DNA of 64,000 nucleotides. Origin: Streptomyces fildesensis. Its GTDB lineage: Bacteria; Actinomycetota; Actinomycetes; Streptomycetales; Streptomycetaceae. The position numbers were made by a program, and so were the translations under genes. Positions 51,003 to 59,635 of this stretch are shown piece after piece. The notes under the pieces were generated by a model. That model had not been told where the DNA came from, ran no database searches, and was given only the letters and a program-made list of their open reading frames with translations. Location of the stretch: NCBI RefSeq assembly GCF_016107395.1, contig NZ_JAAIKO010000034.1, positions 1 to 64,000 of the forward strand, given 5' to 3'. How positions within the stretch are numbered: the first letter of the stretch is position 1; each line of letters opens with the position of its first letter.

Positions 51003-51358
51003 GTCTCAGATCCTAGAAGATGCCGCCCGACCGCCGTGATCCGACATGTGCTCGACCCGGTAGTGACCATGGTCGCCTCTTTCTGTGTCGCCGCGACCAG
51101 CCTGCAGGAGTTCCTCGAACGGATCGGCCAACGGTTCGCGAACCAGCCCGGATCATCGGCCGAGGCGCAGAACCGGCATCCCGTTGCCTTGAGGCGATCT
51201 CGGTCGTCGGATGACGTCATTTCTGGTGGACATCCGGAGCACACAAGATCGCCGGCTGCTGCCCAAACCCTTGACCAATCGCTGCTACTTCACGGGTTCT
51301 GGCTCAGCTTCTGCGCTCTGTCGCTATTTTGGGGGTGGTTGGGCATCAATTCTGTGTG
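51003..51358. other. Intergenic stretch and probable left end of the ISL3 element
   Basis: 356 bases; the last 70 (GGGTTCTGGCTCAGCTTCTGCG at about 51294-51315 and on) are probably the left end of the ISL3 element, but no matching right repeat was found. Nothing else recognised. Confidence 0.35.
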
Positions 51359-52390
51359 ATGGGTGGGGTCCGCATCGCGGACGTTCTGCTGCCAGGTGTC
51401 GAGGTTCGGATCGATCGAGTGACACTCACGGAGACGGAGGTCCGGCTCGCCGTAAGGTCTCAGGCCGCGTCGGCAGCATGTCCCGACTATGGACGGCGAT
51501 CCGCGAGGGTGCACTGCTACTACCCGCGGACTCTGGCGGATCGTCCGGTGGCAGGCAAGCGTGTACGACTTGAACTTCAGGCCCGCCGACTCCTGTGTGA
51601 CAACGATCAGTGTGACCGCCGCACTTTCACCGAGCAGATACCGGCCCTGACGCGTCGGTACGCACGCCGCACGGACGCTCTCACCGCCCAGCTCGCCGAC
51701 CTGGCCCTGTTCCTGGGCGGCAGGGCAGGAGCACGCCTGTCCGAACGCATGTCCATCGGCACCTGCAAGGACACCCTGCTCCGGTTCATCCGCGCCCTGC
51801 CACTCCCGTCCTCGGCCCATGTCCCGCTTCTCGGTGTCGACGAGTTCGCCCTGCGGCGCGGGCGGACCTACGCAACGATCCTCATCGACATGTCCACCCA
51901 CCGCCCGATCGACGTTCTCGCTCGCGCCGCGAACACCTTCGCATCATGGCTGCGGAACCATCCCGAAGTGCGGATCATCTGCCGCGACCGTGCCGATTCA
52001 TTCCGTGACGGAGCCCAGGCGGGCGCCCCGCAGGCCCAGCAGGTGGCCGACGCCTGGCACCTCCTGCACAATCTGGCCGAAGCAGTCGAACGCGTTGTAG
52101 GCCGACACCGTGCCGACCTGCGAGAACCTCTCACCTCCCATCACGATCAGACTGAAGACAGCCGGCCTCAGGAGAACCCAGACCACACGGAACTGGACAT
52201 CCATGGACGGCCACGGCCTCTGGTCACCCGCACCCGTGAACGCCACCAGTAAATCCACGAACGCATCGAGCGCGGTGACAGCCTTCGCGCCATCGCACGA
52301 CACGTGAACGGAGCCGGCCGTGCCTGTTACAGGACAGTGACACCGCGCCGACAACGCATTCGCGTGACGGAACATCTCTTCTGGTGAGAA
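51359..52390 (+). pseudogene. ISL3-family transposase, truncated with nonsense codon
   Basis: The frame from ATG 51359 reads [27 protein letters not shown]...[62 protein letters not shown] and [33 protein letters not shown], the ISL3 zinc-finger and catalytic start. The second Cys of the zinc finger is Tyr (CPDYG instead of CPDCG). A TAA at 52250 interrupts before IHERIERGDSLRAIARHVN, which continues the family sequence in the same frame to about 52387. The last third is missing, so it is inactive. Confidence 0.8.
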
Positions 52391-52454
52391 CCACGCCAAT
52401 GGCATTTGTCTTGCCTTTGTGTGACAACCGACAGCTTCACTGGAGGGGACCACC

Positions 52455-52871
52455 ATGATCGTCACCAAGCGGCACTCCCTGCGTATCGCCGTAGTCAGCG
52501 CCATCGCGGCAGCCTCCGTCGCTCTGGCAGGCACCGCCGCGATGGCCGCGACTCCGGCGACGGCCAGCACCTCCGTCGCGCAGAAGTCACTCGCCGCCAA
52601 GGCCACCATCAGTGCGAAGCCGTCGGTGGGCTCCGTCAAGGCGTGGCAGCTGTTCCGTGTCACCGGCACGACGACCGGCCTCAAGGCGGGCACCAAGGTG
52701 ACCTTGCAGCAGAGGCAGGGCAGCAAGTGGGTCATGCTGCCCGCCTCCGTCCCCGTCGCGCGCAACGGCGCCTACTCGCTGGGCGTCAAGCTCGGCCTCA
52801 AGGGCAAGAACAGCCTGCGCATCGTCAGCGGGAACACGGCCTCCCCCGTCTTCAACGCGACGGTGCGCTAG
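52455..52871 (+). CDS. Small secreted beta-rich protein
   Basis: A 138-residue exported protein: signal peptide MIVTKRHSLRIAVVSAIAAASVALAGTAAMAA (cleavage after AMAA), then a basic, beta-strand-type domain LFRVTGTTTGLKAGTKVTLQQRQGSKWVMLPASVPVARNGAYSLGVKLGLKGKNSLRIVSGNTASPVF, resembling an Ig-like or carboxypeptidase-regulatory-like module. ATG 52455 follows GAGGGGA. Followed by a strong terminator. Function unknown. Confidence 0.75.
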   Translation: MIVTKRHSLRIAVVSAIAAASVALAGTAAMAATPATASTSVAQKSLAAKATISAKPSVGSVKAWQLFRVTGTTTGLKAGTKVTLQQRQGSKWVMLPASVPVARNGAYSLGVKLGLKGKNSLRIVSGNTASPVFNATVR

Positions 52872-52890
52872 TCCCCGGTGATCGACCTCG

Positions 52891-52927
52891 ACTGTGCCCC
52901 GGCGCCGGATGCGCGCCGGGGCACAGT
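52891..52927 (+). terminator. Strong terminator hairpin
   Basis: ACTGTGCCCCGGCGC (52891-52905) pairs perfectly with GCGCCGGGGCACAGT (52913-52927), a 15-bp stem and 7-nt loop, 20 bp after the secreted-protein stop codon. Confidence 0.85.
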
Positions 52928-53035
52928 CACGTGCGGCAGGCGTGGAGCGGGTGGTCTGCGGCTATGGGACGTTCCAGGCGGAGATGACGGGCTGCTCGTC
53001 CTCGATGGCATGGCAAACGCTCCTTGATCCGGCAA

Positions 53036-53761
53036 CTAGCGGGGGTAGACCTGGAACGTCACCGCTGGGACGCCCCCGAAGCGTGGGGCGGCCATGTCGA
53101 GCATGCCCTGGAGGAAGGACTGGGCGTAGTCCTTCGGGGACTGGTCGGAGAGCGCCGTGATGTACGCCCGGTGCTCCGCCAGTGAAGCCACCGCCCGCTC
53201 CGCTCCCGAAGGCGTGGCCTCCACCGCGTGCGTGGCCTGGGGGGACCCGGCCACAGCCACCCACCGCACGCCGTCCCACGGCGCGTCCGGCAGGTCGGGG
53301 AAGATCCAGCGGTTGCCCGCGTCGCCCGCCGCGTCGAGCGTGGCGCGGCCGACGATTCGGTGGTCGGGGGAGTTCCAGGCCGTGCCGCCCCAAGTGTCGT
53401 GGTGGTTGAGCGTGATGAGCAGCTCGGGCCGGTGCCTGCGCACCGCCGCGGCCAGGTCGCGGCGCAGTTCGAGGCCGTCCTGGATGACGCCGTCAGGGTG
53501 ATCGAGGAATTCCACCGCCGTGACACCGACCACGGCCGCGCTGGCCCGCTGTTCGGCCTCGCGGATCCGGGCCGACTCCTTTGGCTCGAGGCCGTCGATC
53601 CCGGCCTCGCCGCGGGTGACCAGCAGATAGGTGATCTCGCGTCCCGCTGCGGTCCACTGGGCGATCGCCGCGGCGGCTCCGTACTCCAGGTCATCGGGGT
53701 GGGCGACGATGGCCAGTGCGCGCTGCCAGTCGTCGGGCATGGGTGTCAGTTGGTCCGTCAT
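53036..53761 (-). CDS. PIG-L family deacetylase
   Basis: A 241-residue zinc deacetylase: [22 protein letters not shown] (AHPDD motif), [49 protein letters not shown] with the HxxH-type second metal site. ATG 53761 is used; GTG 53770 three codons upstream is an alternative. Family members deacetylate GlcNAc-type substrates. Distinct from, and not closely similar to, the PIG-L protein at 12742. Monocistronic. Confidence 0.85.
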   Translation of the reverse strand: MTDQLTPMPDDWQRALAIVAHPDDLEYGAAAAIAQWTAAGREITYLLVTRGEAGIDGLEPKESARIREAEQRASAAVVGVTAVEFLDHPDGVIQDGLELRRDLAAAVRRHRPELLITLNHHDTWGGTAWNSPDHRIVGRATLDAAGDAGNRWIFPDLPDAPWDGVRWVAVAGSPQATHAVEATPSGAERAVASLAEHRAYITALSDQSPKDYAQSFLQGMLDMAAPRFGGVPAVTFQVYPR

Positions 53762-54004
53762 TTCCGCCACGTTAGGGCCTGTCCGGTCGAGTTGGAACCG
53801 GGATTGTGCCGCGGTGGTGCGGCGAGCCGCGATGTGCGGAGCCCGACGTGAGGGCCGGCAGCCGGTAGCGGAAGAGCGGACGCCGGTCGCTGCTCGAAAC
53901 GAGCAGCATCGCAGGCGTTCGGATTCTTCGATGGAGCGGAGCCTCGGCCCATTTCCTGATCTCGTACCGCAGAACTGCCACGCCGTTTTGCGAAGGCGGT
54001 GATC

Positions 54005-54502
54005 TCAGGTGCACTGACGTTCGGCGCGCTGTCGGATCAGCTCCTCGACGGCGGTGGGCAGGGTGGTTTCGAAGTCGATGAGTTTCGCCCAGGTCGGGGT
54101 GATGACGATGCGGACCATGCCGTCGTAGAGGGAGCGGACCTCGGCCTCCCACTCGGTGCGCTGCTCGGGTGTCATCGCGTAGCTGCCGTTCATCTGGAGA
54201 TACTCCTCCGGGATGCCGTCGACGACGTCCAGCTCGGCCCGCCCGCGCAGGAGCAGGATCTTCGGTGGGTGGACCTCGGTGTCGATGGTCAGGGCAACGA
54301 TCGGGTTCTTGCGCAGTGCGGGCAGTTTCGCGGCGTTCTTCGTGGTGCACAGGACGATCTGCGAGCCGTTCCAGGTGAACGCGATCGGGATACTGCGTGG
54401 GGTGCCGTCCGTGGCGACGTAGGCCAGCCGGGTCAGGTCGCGGGCCAGCAGATCCTGGCTGATCGGGCGGTTCAGGATCTCGGTGATCTGGGTCGGCTGC
54501 AT
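54005..54502 (-). CDS. Pyridoxamine-5'-phosphate-oxidase-like flavin-binding protein
   Basis: A 165-residue split-barrel protein: LARDLTRLAYVATDGTPRSIPIAFTWNGSQIVLCTTKNAAKLPALRKNPIVALTIDTEVHPPKILLLRGRAELDVVDGIPEEY. This is the PPOX/F420-or-FMN-binding fold (deazaflavin- or heme-related members exist). ATG 54502 follows GGAGCGATC. It lies downstream of the lanthipeptide precursor on the same strand but is separated from it by 460 bp and a terminator, so a role there is uncertain. Confidence 0.8.
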   Translation of the reverse strand: MQPTQITEILNRPISQDLLARDLTRLAYVATDGTPRSIPIAFTWNGSQIVLCTTKNAAKLPALRKNPIVALTIDTEVHPPKILLLRGRAELDVVDGIPEEYLQMNGSYAMTPEQRTEWEAEVRSLYDGMVRIVITPTWAKLIDFETTLPTAVEELIRQRAERQCT

Positions 54503-54930
54503 GGTGATCGCTCCTTCGTCGAGGTCGTGGAGCGGCCGGTTCGCGGCCTCTCGTGCCCCTGGGACGGAGCCGGCCGCACGTTCTCGACATCCCGCGCACG
54601 AATTCTCCTGGAGGCGGCCGCGCAGGAGTACGCCGTCTACGGTCGGAGCCTGGGGGAGGTGTACTGGCAATGCGTGCCGCTCCGTCGGTTCAGCGCGCGC
54701 CGCTGGCAGGCCCAGGGCCACAGCGATGTGGGAACGGCGCCGCCGCATCGCCGAGGACGGCGGTGCCCGCCTGCTCGTGGACCTGGCCGAACTGGCCCGC
54801 CCACAGGTCATGACAGATACCGCCGGGATCACGGCGGACCTGGCGGACCACGGCCGTACGGGCACGCCCGACGCTGGAAGCCGGTGTGCCCGGTGCATGC
54901 TGCCCGATGCGCTGTTGATGGAGGAAGGAG
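54503..54930. other. Intergenic stretch, nothing recognised
   Basis: About 430 bases between the PPOX gene and the lanthipeptide terminator. No second precursor peptide was found in any frame. Some frames are open but lack coding character. Confidence 0.35.
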
Positions 54931-54957
54931 CGGACCGTCGGGCATGCCGACGGTCCG
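54931..54957 (-). terminator. Terminator of the lanthipeptide operon
   Basis: CGGACCGTCGG (54931-54941) and CCGACGGTCCG (54947-54957) form a perfect 11-bp stem with a 5-nt loop, 8 bp after the precursor stop codon. Confidence 0.8.
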
Positions 54958-54964
54958 CCACCGA

Positions 54965-55093
54965 TCACATGGTGGTGGTGGTCGGGTTGGTCCACAGGCT
55001 TTCGTGGATGCTGAAGCAGGGGGGCCAGAAGGCCCCTTCCTGTTCGGCGTCGACCTCGACGGTGAGTTCCTGCAGAGCGAGAATCTGGTTCAT
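54965..55093 (-). CDS. Class III lanthipeptide precursor peptide (unusual core)
   Basis: A 42-residue peptide encoded 12 bp after the synthetase stop, ATG 55093 with AAGGA overlapping that stop codon region. Leader: MNQILALQELTVEVDAEQEG, carrying the LxLQ-type helix (ILALQ, residues 4-8) that class III synthetases recognise, then an acidic stretch. Core from about residue 21: WPPCFSIHESLWTNP, followed by four Thr and Met. Ser28, Ser32, Thr35 and Thr38-41 are candidates for dehydration, but the only Cys (26) precedes all of them, so the usual Ser-x2-Ser-xn-Cys labionin cannot form. A ring from Cys26 to a later dehydro-residue, or an uncyclised dehydrated peptide, is possible. Too short for standard gene finders. 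Confidence 0.75.
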   Translation of the reverse strand: MNQILALQELTVEVDAEQEGAFWPPCFSIHESLWTNPTTTTM

Positions 55094-55105
55094 ACCGGCG
55101 TTCCT

Positions 55106-57793
55106 TCACTTTCGAGAGGGGACCTCAGGGTGGATGGGATGCCCGTGGTCCAAGGTGAACAACTCGTCCTCGGGGCCGTGCAGGACACGTTGCAGTGCCA
55201 GAAGCACTCCTGCGGCGCCCCAAGTCAGGTCGGCGGTGCATCGCATGCCGCCCGCGCCGAGGTAGCGGACACCCTGGCCATGGGGCTGGGCGTGTTTCAG
55301 CAGTCCGGTGGCGACCCGTACGGCGGCTTCACGGTCGGTCGGCCGGCCGGTCAGTTCGGCGTGCTCGGCGAGAAAGTAGGTCAGCCCGGCAAGTCCTGTG
55401 GACCAGCCCGGTTCCATGGCGCAGGTCTTCCTGGCATCGGCGACGAGCAGCGGCAGTGCCGCGACGCAGCGGTCGTCCGGCGAGGTCGCCACATAGCGGG
55501 TGAGGACCGTAGCCACGCCCGCCGAGCCGACGGACAGGTAGGGCATGGCACGCCTGATCACGGCATTGTCGGCGAAGGACAGGCCTCCGTCGGGCAACTG
55601 GAGCGCGCGGTCGAGTTCTTCGTGGATCAGGTGACGGCCTGCTGTGAGGTAGGAGGTCCGACCTGTTGCGTCGGCCAGTTGGTGCAGGAAGAGGGCAAGG
55701 CCGGAGCGGCCGTGGAACAGCCCTCTGGCGTCGTGGTCGCCGAGGGTCGGCACCAGGTCGGTGGTGCGCACGATCGCGTCTCCGGCTGCCGCGGCCAGCT
55801 CCAGGTGCCGGTTGTCGCGTGTGCGCCGGTGCAGGGCCAGCCAGCTCAGGCCGATTCCGGCCCGGCCGTCGGCCAGTGTGGTGGAGGTGCGGGTCAGGGG
55901 ATGGTTCTCGGCGGTCTGCAGGAGTTCGGTCGCCTCGTCCAGGCGGCCGAGCTGCGCCAGGACCCGGGCGATGCCTGCTGATCCCGCGTTCAGGCCGGGT
56001 GGCAGTTCATCGCGCAGTGCCAGGGAGTCGACCAGTAATCGCTTCTTGATCTCCTCAGGGATGGGCACGCCCGCCCGGTGCAGGGCGTGTACCACCCCCG
56101 AGGTTCCGTAGGCAACGCCGACGGTGTTGGTGTGGAATGCCTGGGGTGAGGGTGGGAAGACCCAGTCGGATCGACGGGTGTCGGCCGCATCGAGCAGTCC
56201 GATGGCTACCCTCGCGGCGAGATCGGCGAGGCAGCCTTCGGGATCGGCGTCCACGTCGGACGGGTCGGGCAATGCCGCGGAACTGCCGCCGTCCGTACGC
56301 TGGAAGGCGGTCGCGCGAGCCCACAAGTCCGCCGGCACTGCCGCAGTGGCAGTCAGATCACGTCGCAACAGCGCGAGTTGGGACGATTGACGCTCCGCTG
56401 CTCCTTGGAGGGGTGGAGCGAAGAGGGACAGCGTGAGTGCGGCCATGGCGTACCGGTCGTGCAGGAGCGGGTCCGTGTCGGCGTCGGCGAGGCCGCGGGG
56501 GAGGGTGAACCCGGGGGTGCCCATGGCGGCCGCCGGCTGAGTCAGCGGTGTGGCGGCCTCGAAATCGATGAGTCTGGCCCGCAGGTCGGCGGTGACGATG
56601 ACGTTGGCGGGACTGAGGTCCCCGAAGCGGTAGCCCCGGGAGTGAAGGTGGGAAAGGGACTCGTCCAGGCTGCGCAGGATTTGGCGGCAGGCCTTGAAGT
56701 AGCTCGCGGAGTCGCGGTTGGGCCACTCGGCCTTGGTGGTGGGTGAGTTCCGTGCCACCCAATGGTGCAGCGAGATGCCGTCGACGAACTCTGTGACCAG
56801 GAAGTCGTGTTCCCACTCGGTGAAGTGGTCCAGGGGCTGCGGGCATACCCCGGGGGCCGCCGCGTGGACGGCGGTGAGGACGTCGTATTCGCGGCGCAGT
56901 CTCTGCCGCGCGCTGACGCCGTCCCAGGTATAGCCGTTGTGGGCGCGTGCTTCCTTGATGAAGACAGCGCGTCCGGTGCGGCGGTCCACCGCCTGATATG
57001 CCCCTCCGGCGTTGCTGGGCTGCAGTACCTTGGCGATCTCGTAGTGGCGGATGACGATCGGCCCGGAGTGCGGTGCGGGCTCCTGGGCGACGAAGGGATC
57101 GGTGACGCCGTCGGGAAGGATGAACACGGGTCGGCGTTGGTCCGGCACGTCGCGTCCGAAGCCGTCACGGATGACCGGTTCTCTGCTGCCGTCCAGGCGT
57201 AGCCGGCTGCGGTGGCTGAACGCGCCGTAGCGGTAGTGGACGGTCCGAGAATCCCGGTAGCGGCGGTCGGACAGGATGTACGGGCCCTCCTCGCCCTCCA
57301 GCGCGGCCGAAAGGACGGCCAGGAGCCGGTGGGCCGTCTCGGTGTCCTGCGGGTAGAGGGCGCAGAACTTGCCGGCCTGTGCACGGTCCGCGTGCTTGTG
57401 GTGCAGTGCCAGGAAGAACTTCTGGGCGCTGACGTGCTTGAACGGCACCCGCTCAGCGAAGCAGGTATGTGCTACAGCGTCGAGGACGTCCTGTGTGCGG
57501 TCCAGGCGCGCGGACACATGGATCTTCCAGCCTTGAGCGGCCCGTCGGAGAGAGGGGTGGCTCCACGCCGTCCAGATGTCCTTGCCGGTGCTCAGCCATC
57601 CATCGGCCACCTGCGCAGGGGCGAGCCGCTGCCCGGTGTCGCTGATGGTTGCCAGCGGGGCGTAGAACTCCTGACCCGCAAGCGCCATACCGATGGCGTC
57701 GAGCAACGGATCCTCCTGAGGGTCGAACGAAGGTGGGCAGAGTGGCGGGTGGGAAGGATCTTTGGGAACCAGTGGCATGTCGTTCAGTGGCAT
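55106..57793 (-). CDS. Class III lanthionine synthetase
   Basis: An 895-residue three-domain enzyme. Residues 1-235: lyase-like domain. About 250-470: Ser/Thr-kinase-like domain with glycine loop at 261-266, Lys280 (VFIKEAR), catalytic Asp392 and Asn397 in GDLSPANVIV, and Asp410 in LIDFEA. About 550-895: LanC-like cyclase barrel. The zinc ligands of class I, II and IV cyclases are absent: GWSTGLAG replaces the W.CG motif and MRCTADLTWG replaces CHG, which assigns it to class III (LanKC). It phosphorylates and eliminates Ser/Thr in the precursor and then cyclises. ATG 57793 is chosen (57778 also possible); in-frame codons further upstream look non-coding. Followed directly by the precursor gene. 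No transporter or leader peptidase is adjacent. Confidence 0.9.
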   Translation of the reverse strand: MPLNDMPLVPKDPSHPPLCPPSFDPQEDPLLDAIGMALAGQEFYAPLATISDTGQRLAPAQVADGWLSTGKDIWTAWSHPSLRRAAQGWKIHVSARLDRTQDVLDAVAHTCFAERVPFKHVSAQKFFLALHHKHADRAQAGKFCALYPQDTETAHRLLAVLSAALEGEEGPYILSDRRYRDSRTVHYRYGAFSHRSRLRLDGSREPVIRDGFGRDVPDQRRPVFILPDGVTDPFVAQEPAPHSGPIVIRHYEIAKVLQPSNAGGAYQAVDRRTGRAVFIKEARAHNGYTWDGVSARQRLRREYDVLTAVHAAAPGVCPQPLDHFTEWEHDFLVTEFVDGISLHHWVARNSPTTKAEWPNRDSASYFKACRQILRSLDESLSHLHSRGYRFGDLSPANVIVTADLRARLIDFEAATPLTQPAAAMGTPGFTLPRGLADADTDPLLHDRYAMAALTLSLFAPPLQGAAERQSSQLALLRRDLTATAAVPADLWARATAFQRTDGGSSAALPDPSDVDADPEGCLADLAARVAIGLLDAADTRRSDWVFPPSPQAFHTNTVGVAYGTSGVVHALHRAGVPIPEEIKKRLLVDSLALRDELPPGLNAGSAGIARVLAQLGRLDEATELLQTAENHPLTRTSTTLADGRAGIGLSWLALHRRTRDNRHLELAAAAGDAIVRTTDLVPTLGDHDARGLFHGRSGLALFLHQLADATGRTSYLTAGRHLIHEELDRALQLPDGGLSFADNAVIRRAMPYLSVGSAGVATVLTRYVATSPDDRCVAALPLLVADARKTCAMEPGWSTGLAGLTYFLAEHAELTGRPTDREAAVRVATGLLKHAQPHGQGVRYLGAGGMRCTADLTWGAAGVLLALQRVLHGPEDELFTLDHGHPIHPEVPSRK

Positions 57794-58350
57794 GTCGTCC
57801 CAGGCCGAAGCACCCGGGCCGGAAGTGTGACGTCGTGTGCTCGATGCCGGGTCGCGGATCGGACGGCACCAGGCACGTCGGCTGCACGACGTCGGGAAAG
57901 GGGTGTCGACAGCGGGAGGACAGCCCTGCAGCTTTCTGCGATCACCCTCCTCACCACCCACCGGCCCTCCGCCGGCACCGAGGGATTGCGGCGCGCGCCG
58001 CAAGCCGGAAACGCAGACACGCGACGATCACTGTGCCGGAGCATGCGCCGACAGCGCATCCGTGAAAGCCCGTAGCCCCGCACGTAGACGGCGGGCCGGC
58101 CGGCCGAAGGTCGGCCCCCGTATCCCGCAGGGTTGCGCGCGGCCGGAGAGAAAGCCGGCCATCATCTGTCCGGAAGCCGACTTCGAGCTCTCGCAGAACC
58201 AAGCGTGCCCGCATAGCCTTCCGCTTCGCCGCCGCCAAACCATTGGACGAACTCTCCGGGAGCGCCGTCCATGCACCGAATCGCGCCCTCGTGGCCGTCA
58301 GCGTCAACGTCGAGATCGGCGACCGGGTCCCCGGAGACGCTGGGGGAACC
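57794..58350. other. Upstream region of the lanthipeptide locus, nothing else recognised
   Basis: Presumably includes the promoter of the synthetase. No clear promoter, regulator gene or extra peptide was seen in this roughly 560-bp stretch. Confidence 0.35.
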
Positions 58351-58535
58351 GGGTTGCACCGGTACCTGCTGCGGCTTCCTGACCGTGAACGTGCAGCGGT
58401 TCGGGGAGATCGTGCAGTGGTCGGACCGGGAGGTTCCGTGGGAGTCTCACACCGCCGAGCCGCCGCACCCTCCGCCGGAGCTCCACTTCGACGCGGTTCA
58501 GTACGACGCCGAAGTGGCTCGCGCTGAGGGCCGGC
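58350..58535 (+). pseudogene. Fragment of a hypothetical Streptomyces protein
   Basis: A plus frame with strong coding bias: LTVNVQRFGEIVQWSDREVPWESHTAEPPHPPPELHFDAVQYDAEVARAEG. It has no start codon with a ribosome binding site and loses coding character after about 58535. The WSD-EVP-PPELHFDA pattern suggests a piece of a conserved cytoplasmic protein whose identity I cannot give. Confidence 0.35.
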
Positions 58536-58828
58536 GTGTACGGCCCGCGGTGATGATCCACGGCCGTCCGGACCTGCGGATCGGGCTGAGGAAAGCCATC
58601 GACGACAGGTCGCCACCGTGGTCCGTACTCTGCCTCCGGGCAGTTCCTTGGAAGTCGCTCGCACGGGGTGGATACCGCGGCGGGTGGGGGCGTTGATGCG
58701 GGGGGACGGCCGAAGGTCAGCGCATGGCTGTGGGGCTCGTGGGTAGGCAGGGGGACCAACGATTGCACCTTGGCCGCCGGCACGGTGAAACTGCGGCGGC
58801 GGACCTCGTGAGGAGTTTCAGCGGCGGA

Positions 58829-58847
58829 CCCCTGCGGGTGGAGGGTG
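58829..58847 (+). repeat. 19-bp repeat, copy 1
   Basis: CCCCTGCGGGTGGAGGGTG is identical to 62981-62999. Copy 1 ends 20 bp before ATG 58868 and copy 2 ends 66 bp before ATG 63066, both in the same orientation relative to the gene that follows, so a shared promoter or regulatory element is possible. Confidence 0.5.
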
Positions 58848-58867
58848 GCGGGGCCTACTGTGCCGTC

Positions 58868-59218
58868 ATGAAGACTTCCGGCAAGAAGAAGCCCCTTTCC
58901 GAGGATCTGAAGGTGCTGGATGCCGACTTGGCCGTGGCCGCTGACATGATCGCCGGCAATGCGGCCACCAGTCTGCGCGACGGCCGGTGGGTGGATCTGG
59001 TCGTGGACTTGGTCGAGGCCAACCGGCGTACTCAGATCAGCCTGCACGAAGCGGTCGAGAAGGCGCTCGCGCACGGTCAGAGCTTCGAGTCCCTGGCAGC
59101 TGGATCCCATCTGTCGGCCGAGTATCTGCAGGAGGCGTACGAGCAGTTCGATCGTGCGGCGGTGGCACGACCTGGTCCCGATAAGGACGGCCGGGAGCCG
59201 TGGCGGGTCCTGGGTTGA
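58868..59218 (+). CDS. Small helical hypothetical protein
   Basis: A 116-residue charged protein: MKTSGKKKPLSEDLKVLDADLAVAADMIAGNAATSLRDGRWVDLVVDLVEANRRTQISLHEAVEKALAHGQSFESLAAGSHLSAEYLQEAYEQFDRAAV. It is predicted helical with no recognised family; the SLHEAVEKALAHGQSFESLA part looks like a helix-turn-helix-type segment. ATG 58868. Preceded by the 19-bp repeat also found before the radical SAM gene. Confidence 0.55.
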   Translation: MKTSGKKKPLSEDLKVLDADLAVAADMIAGNAATSLRDGRWVDLVVDLVEANRRTQISLHEAVEKALAHGQSFESLAAGSHLSAEYLQEAYEQFDRAAVARPGPDKDGREPWRVLG

Positions 59219-59298
59219 GGGCCGTACCGTCGAAAGGCGTCCGAAAGCCAGCCCTCCCGTGGCGGGGGACGCCCGTGTCGTACGGCATGTTCAGAGGG

Positions 59299-59510
59299 CT
59301 AACAGTTCGTCCGGCGTAGGAGCAGGGTGACGAATCCGAGGGTGCCCCGGTAGCCGTGGAGCCAGGTGTGGCGGTGTTCGGCCGCTGCCTTGAGGGCTTC
59401 TCCGTTGTCGGGGTGCTCGGGGTGGTCCAGGGCCCACTGGGAGAGGCTTCCGGTCCAGGACCACTCGTAGTCGTCCCATACCTGGAGGGTGCTGACGCGT
59501 CGATCCGTTG
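59299..59510 (-). pseudogene. Fragment of a hypothetical protein
   Basis: Minus frame: VSTLQVWDDYEWSWTGSLSQWALDHPEHPDNGEALKAAAEHRHTWLHGYRGTLGFVTLLLRR. This reads as the C-terminal part of a conserved small Streptomyces protein (STLQIW...GTLGFVTFLL). There is no convincing start or ribosome binding site upstream, so it is probably 5' truncated. Confidence 0.4.
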
Positions 59511-59635
59511 ACGGTCCATGGCGGCATCCTGCCCCTGCCTGCCGCGTGGGTCTCACGGTTTTTGGCAGGTAGTGGGGGACGCGCAGGGGCGGGAAGCGGA
59601 TCGTTCAGGCTGGTGGATGGGGGTGGTGCGTGCTG

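Noticed and set aside
54640-55060. A plus-strand frame around 54720 with a short STAS-like stretch (ARLLVDLAELA)
   Set aside because: Too short and lacking the rest of the fold; it runs into the antisense of the precursor gene.
53999-55981. A 660-codon plus frame across the PPOX gene, the precursor and part of the synthetase
   Set aside because: Antisense to three better-supported minus-strand genes; no recognised domain.
57794-58003. A start for the lanthionine synthetase 70 codons further upstream
   Set aside because: The added residues are Arg/Ser/Pro-rich and unlike class III N-termini; ATG 57793 or 57778 fits better.
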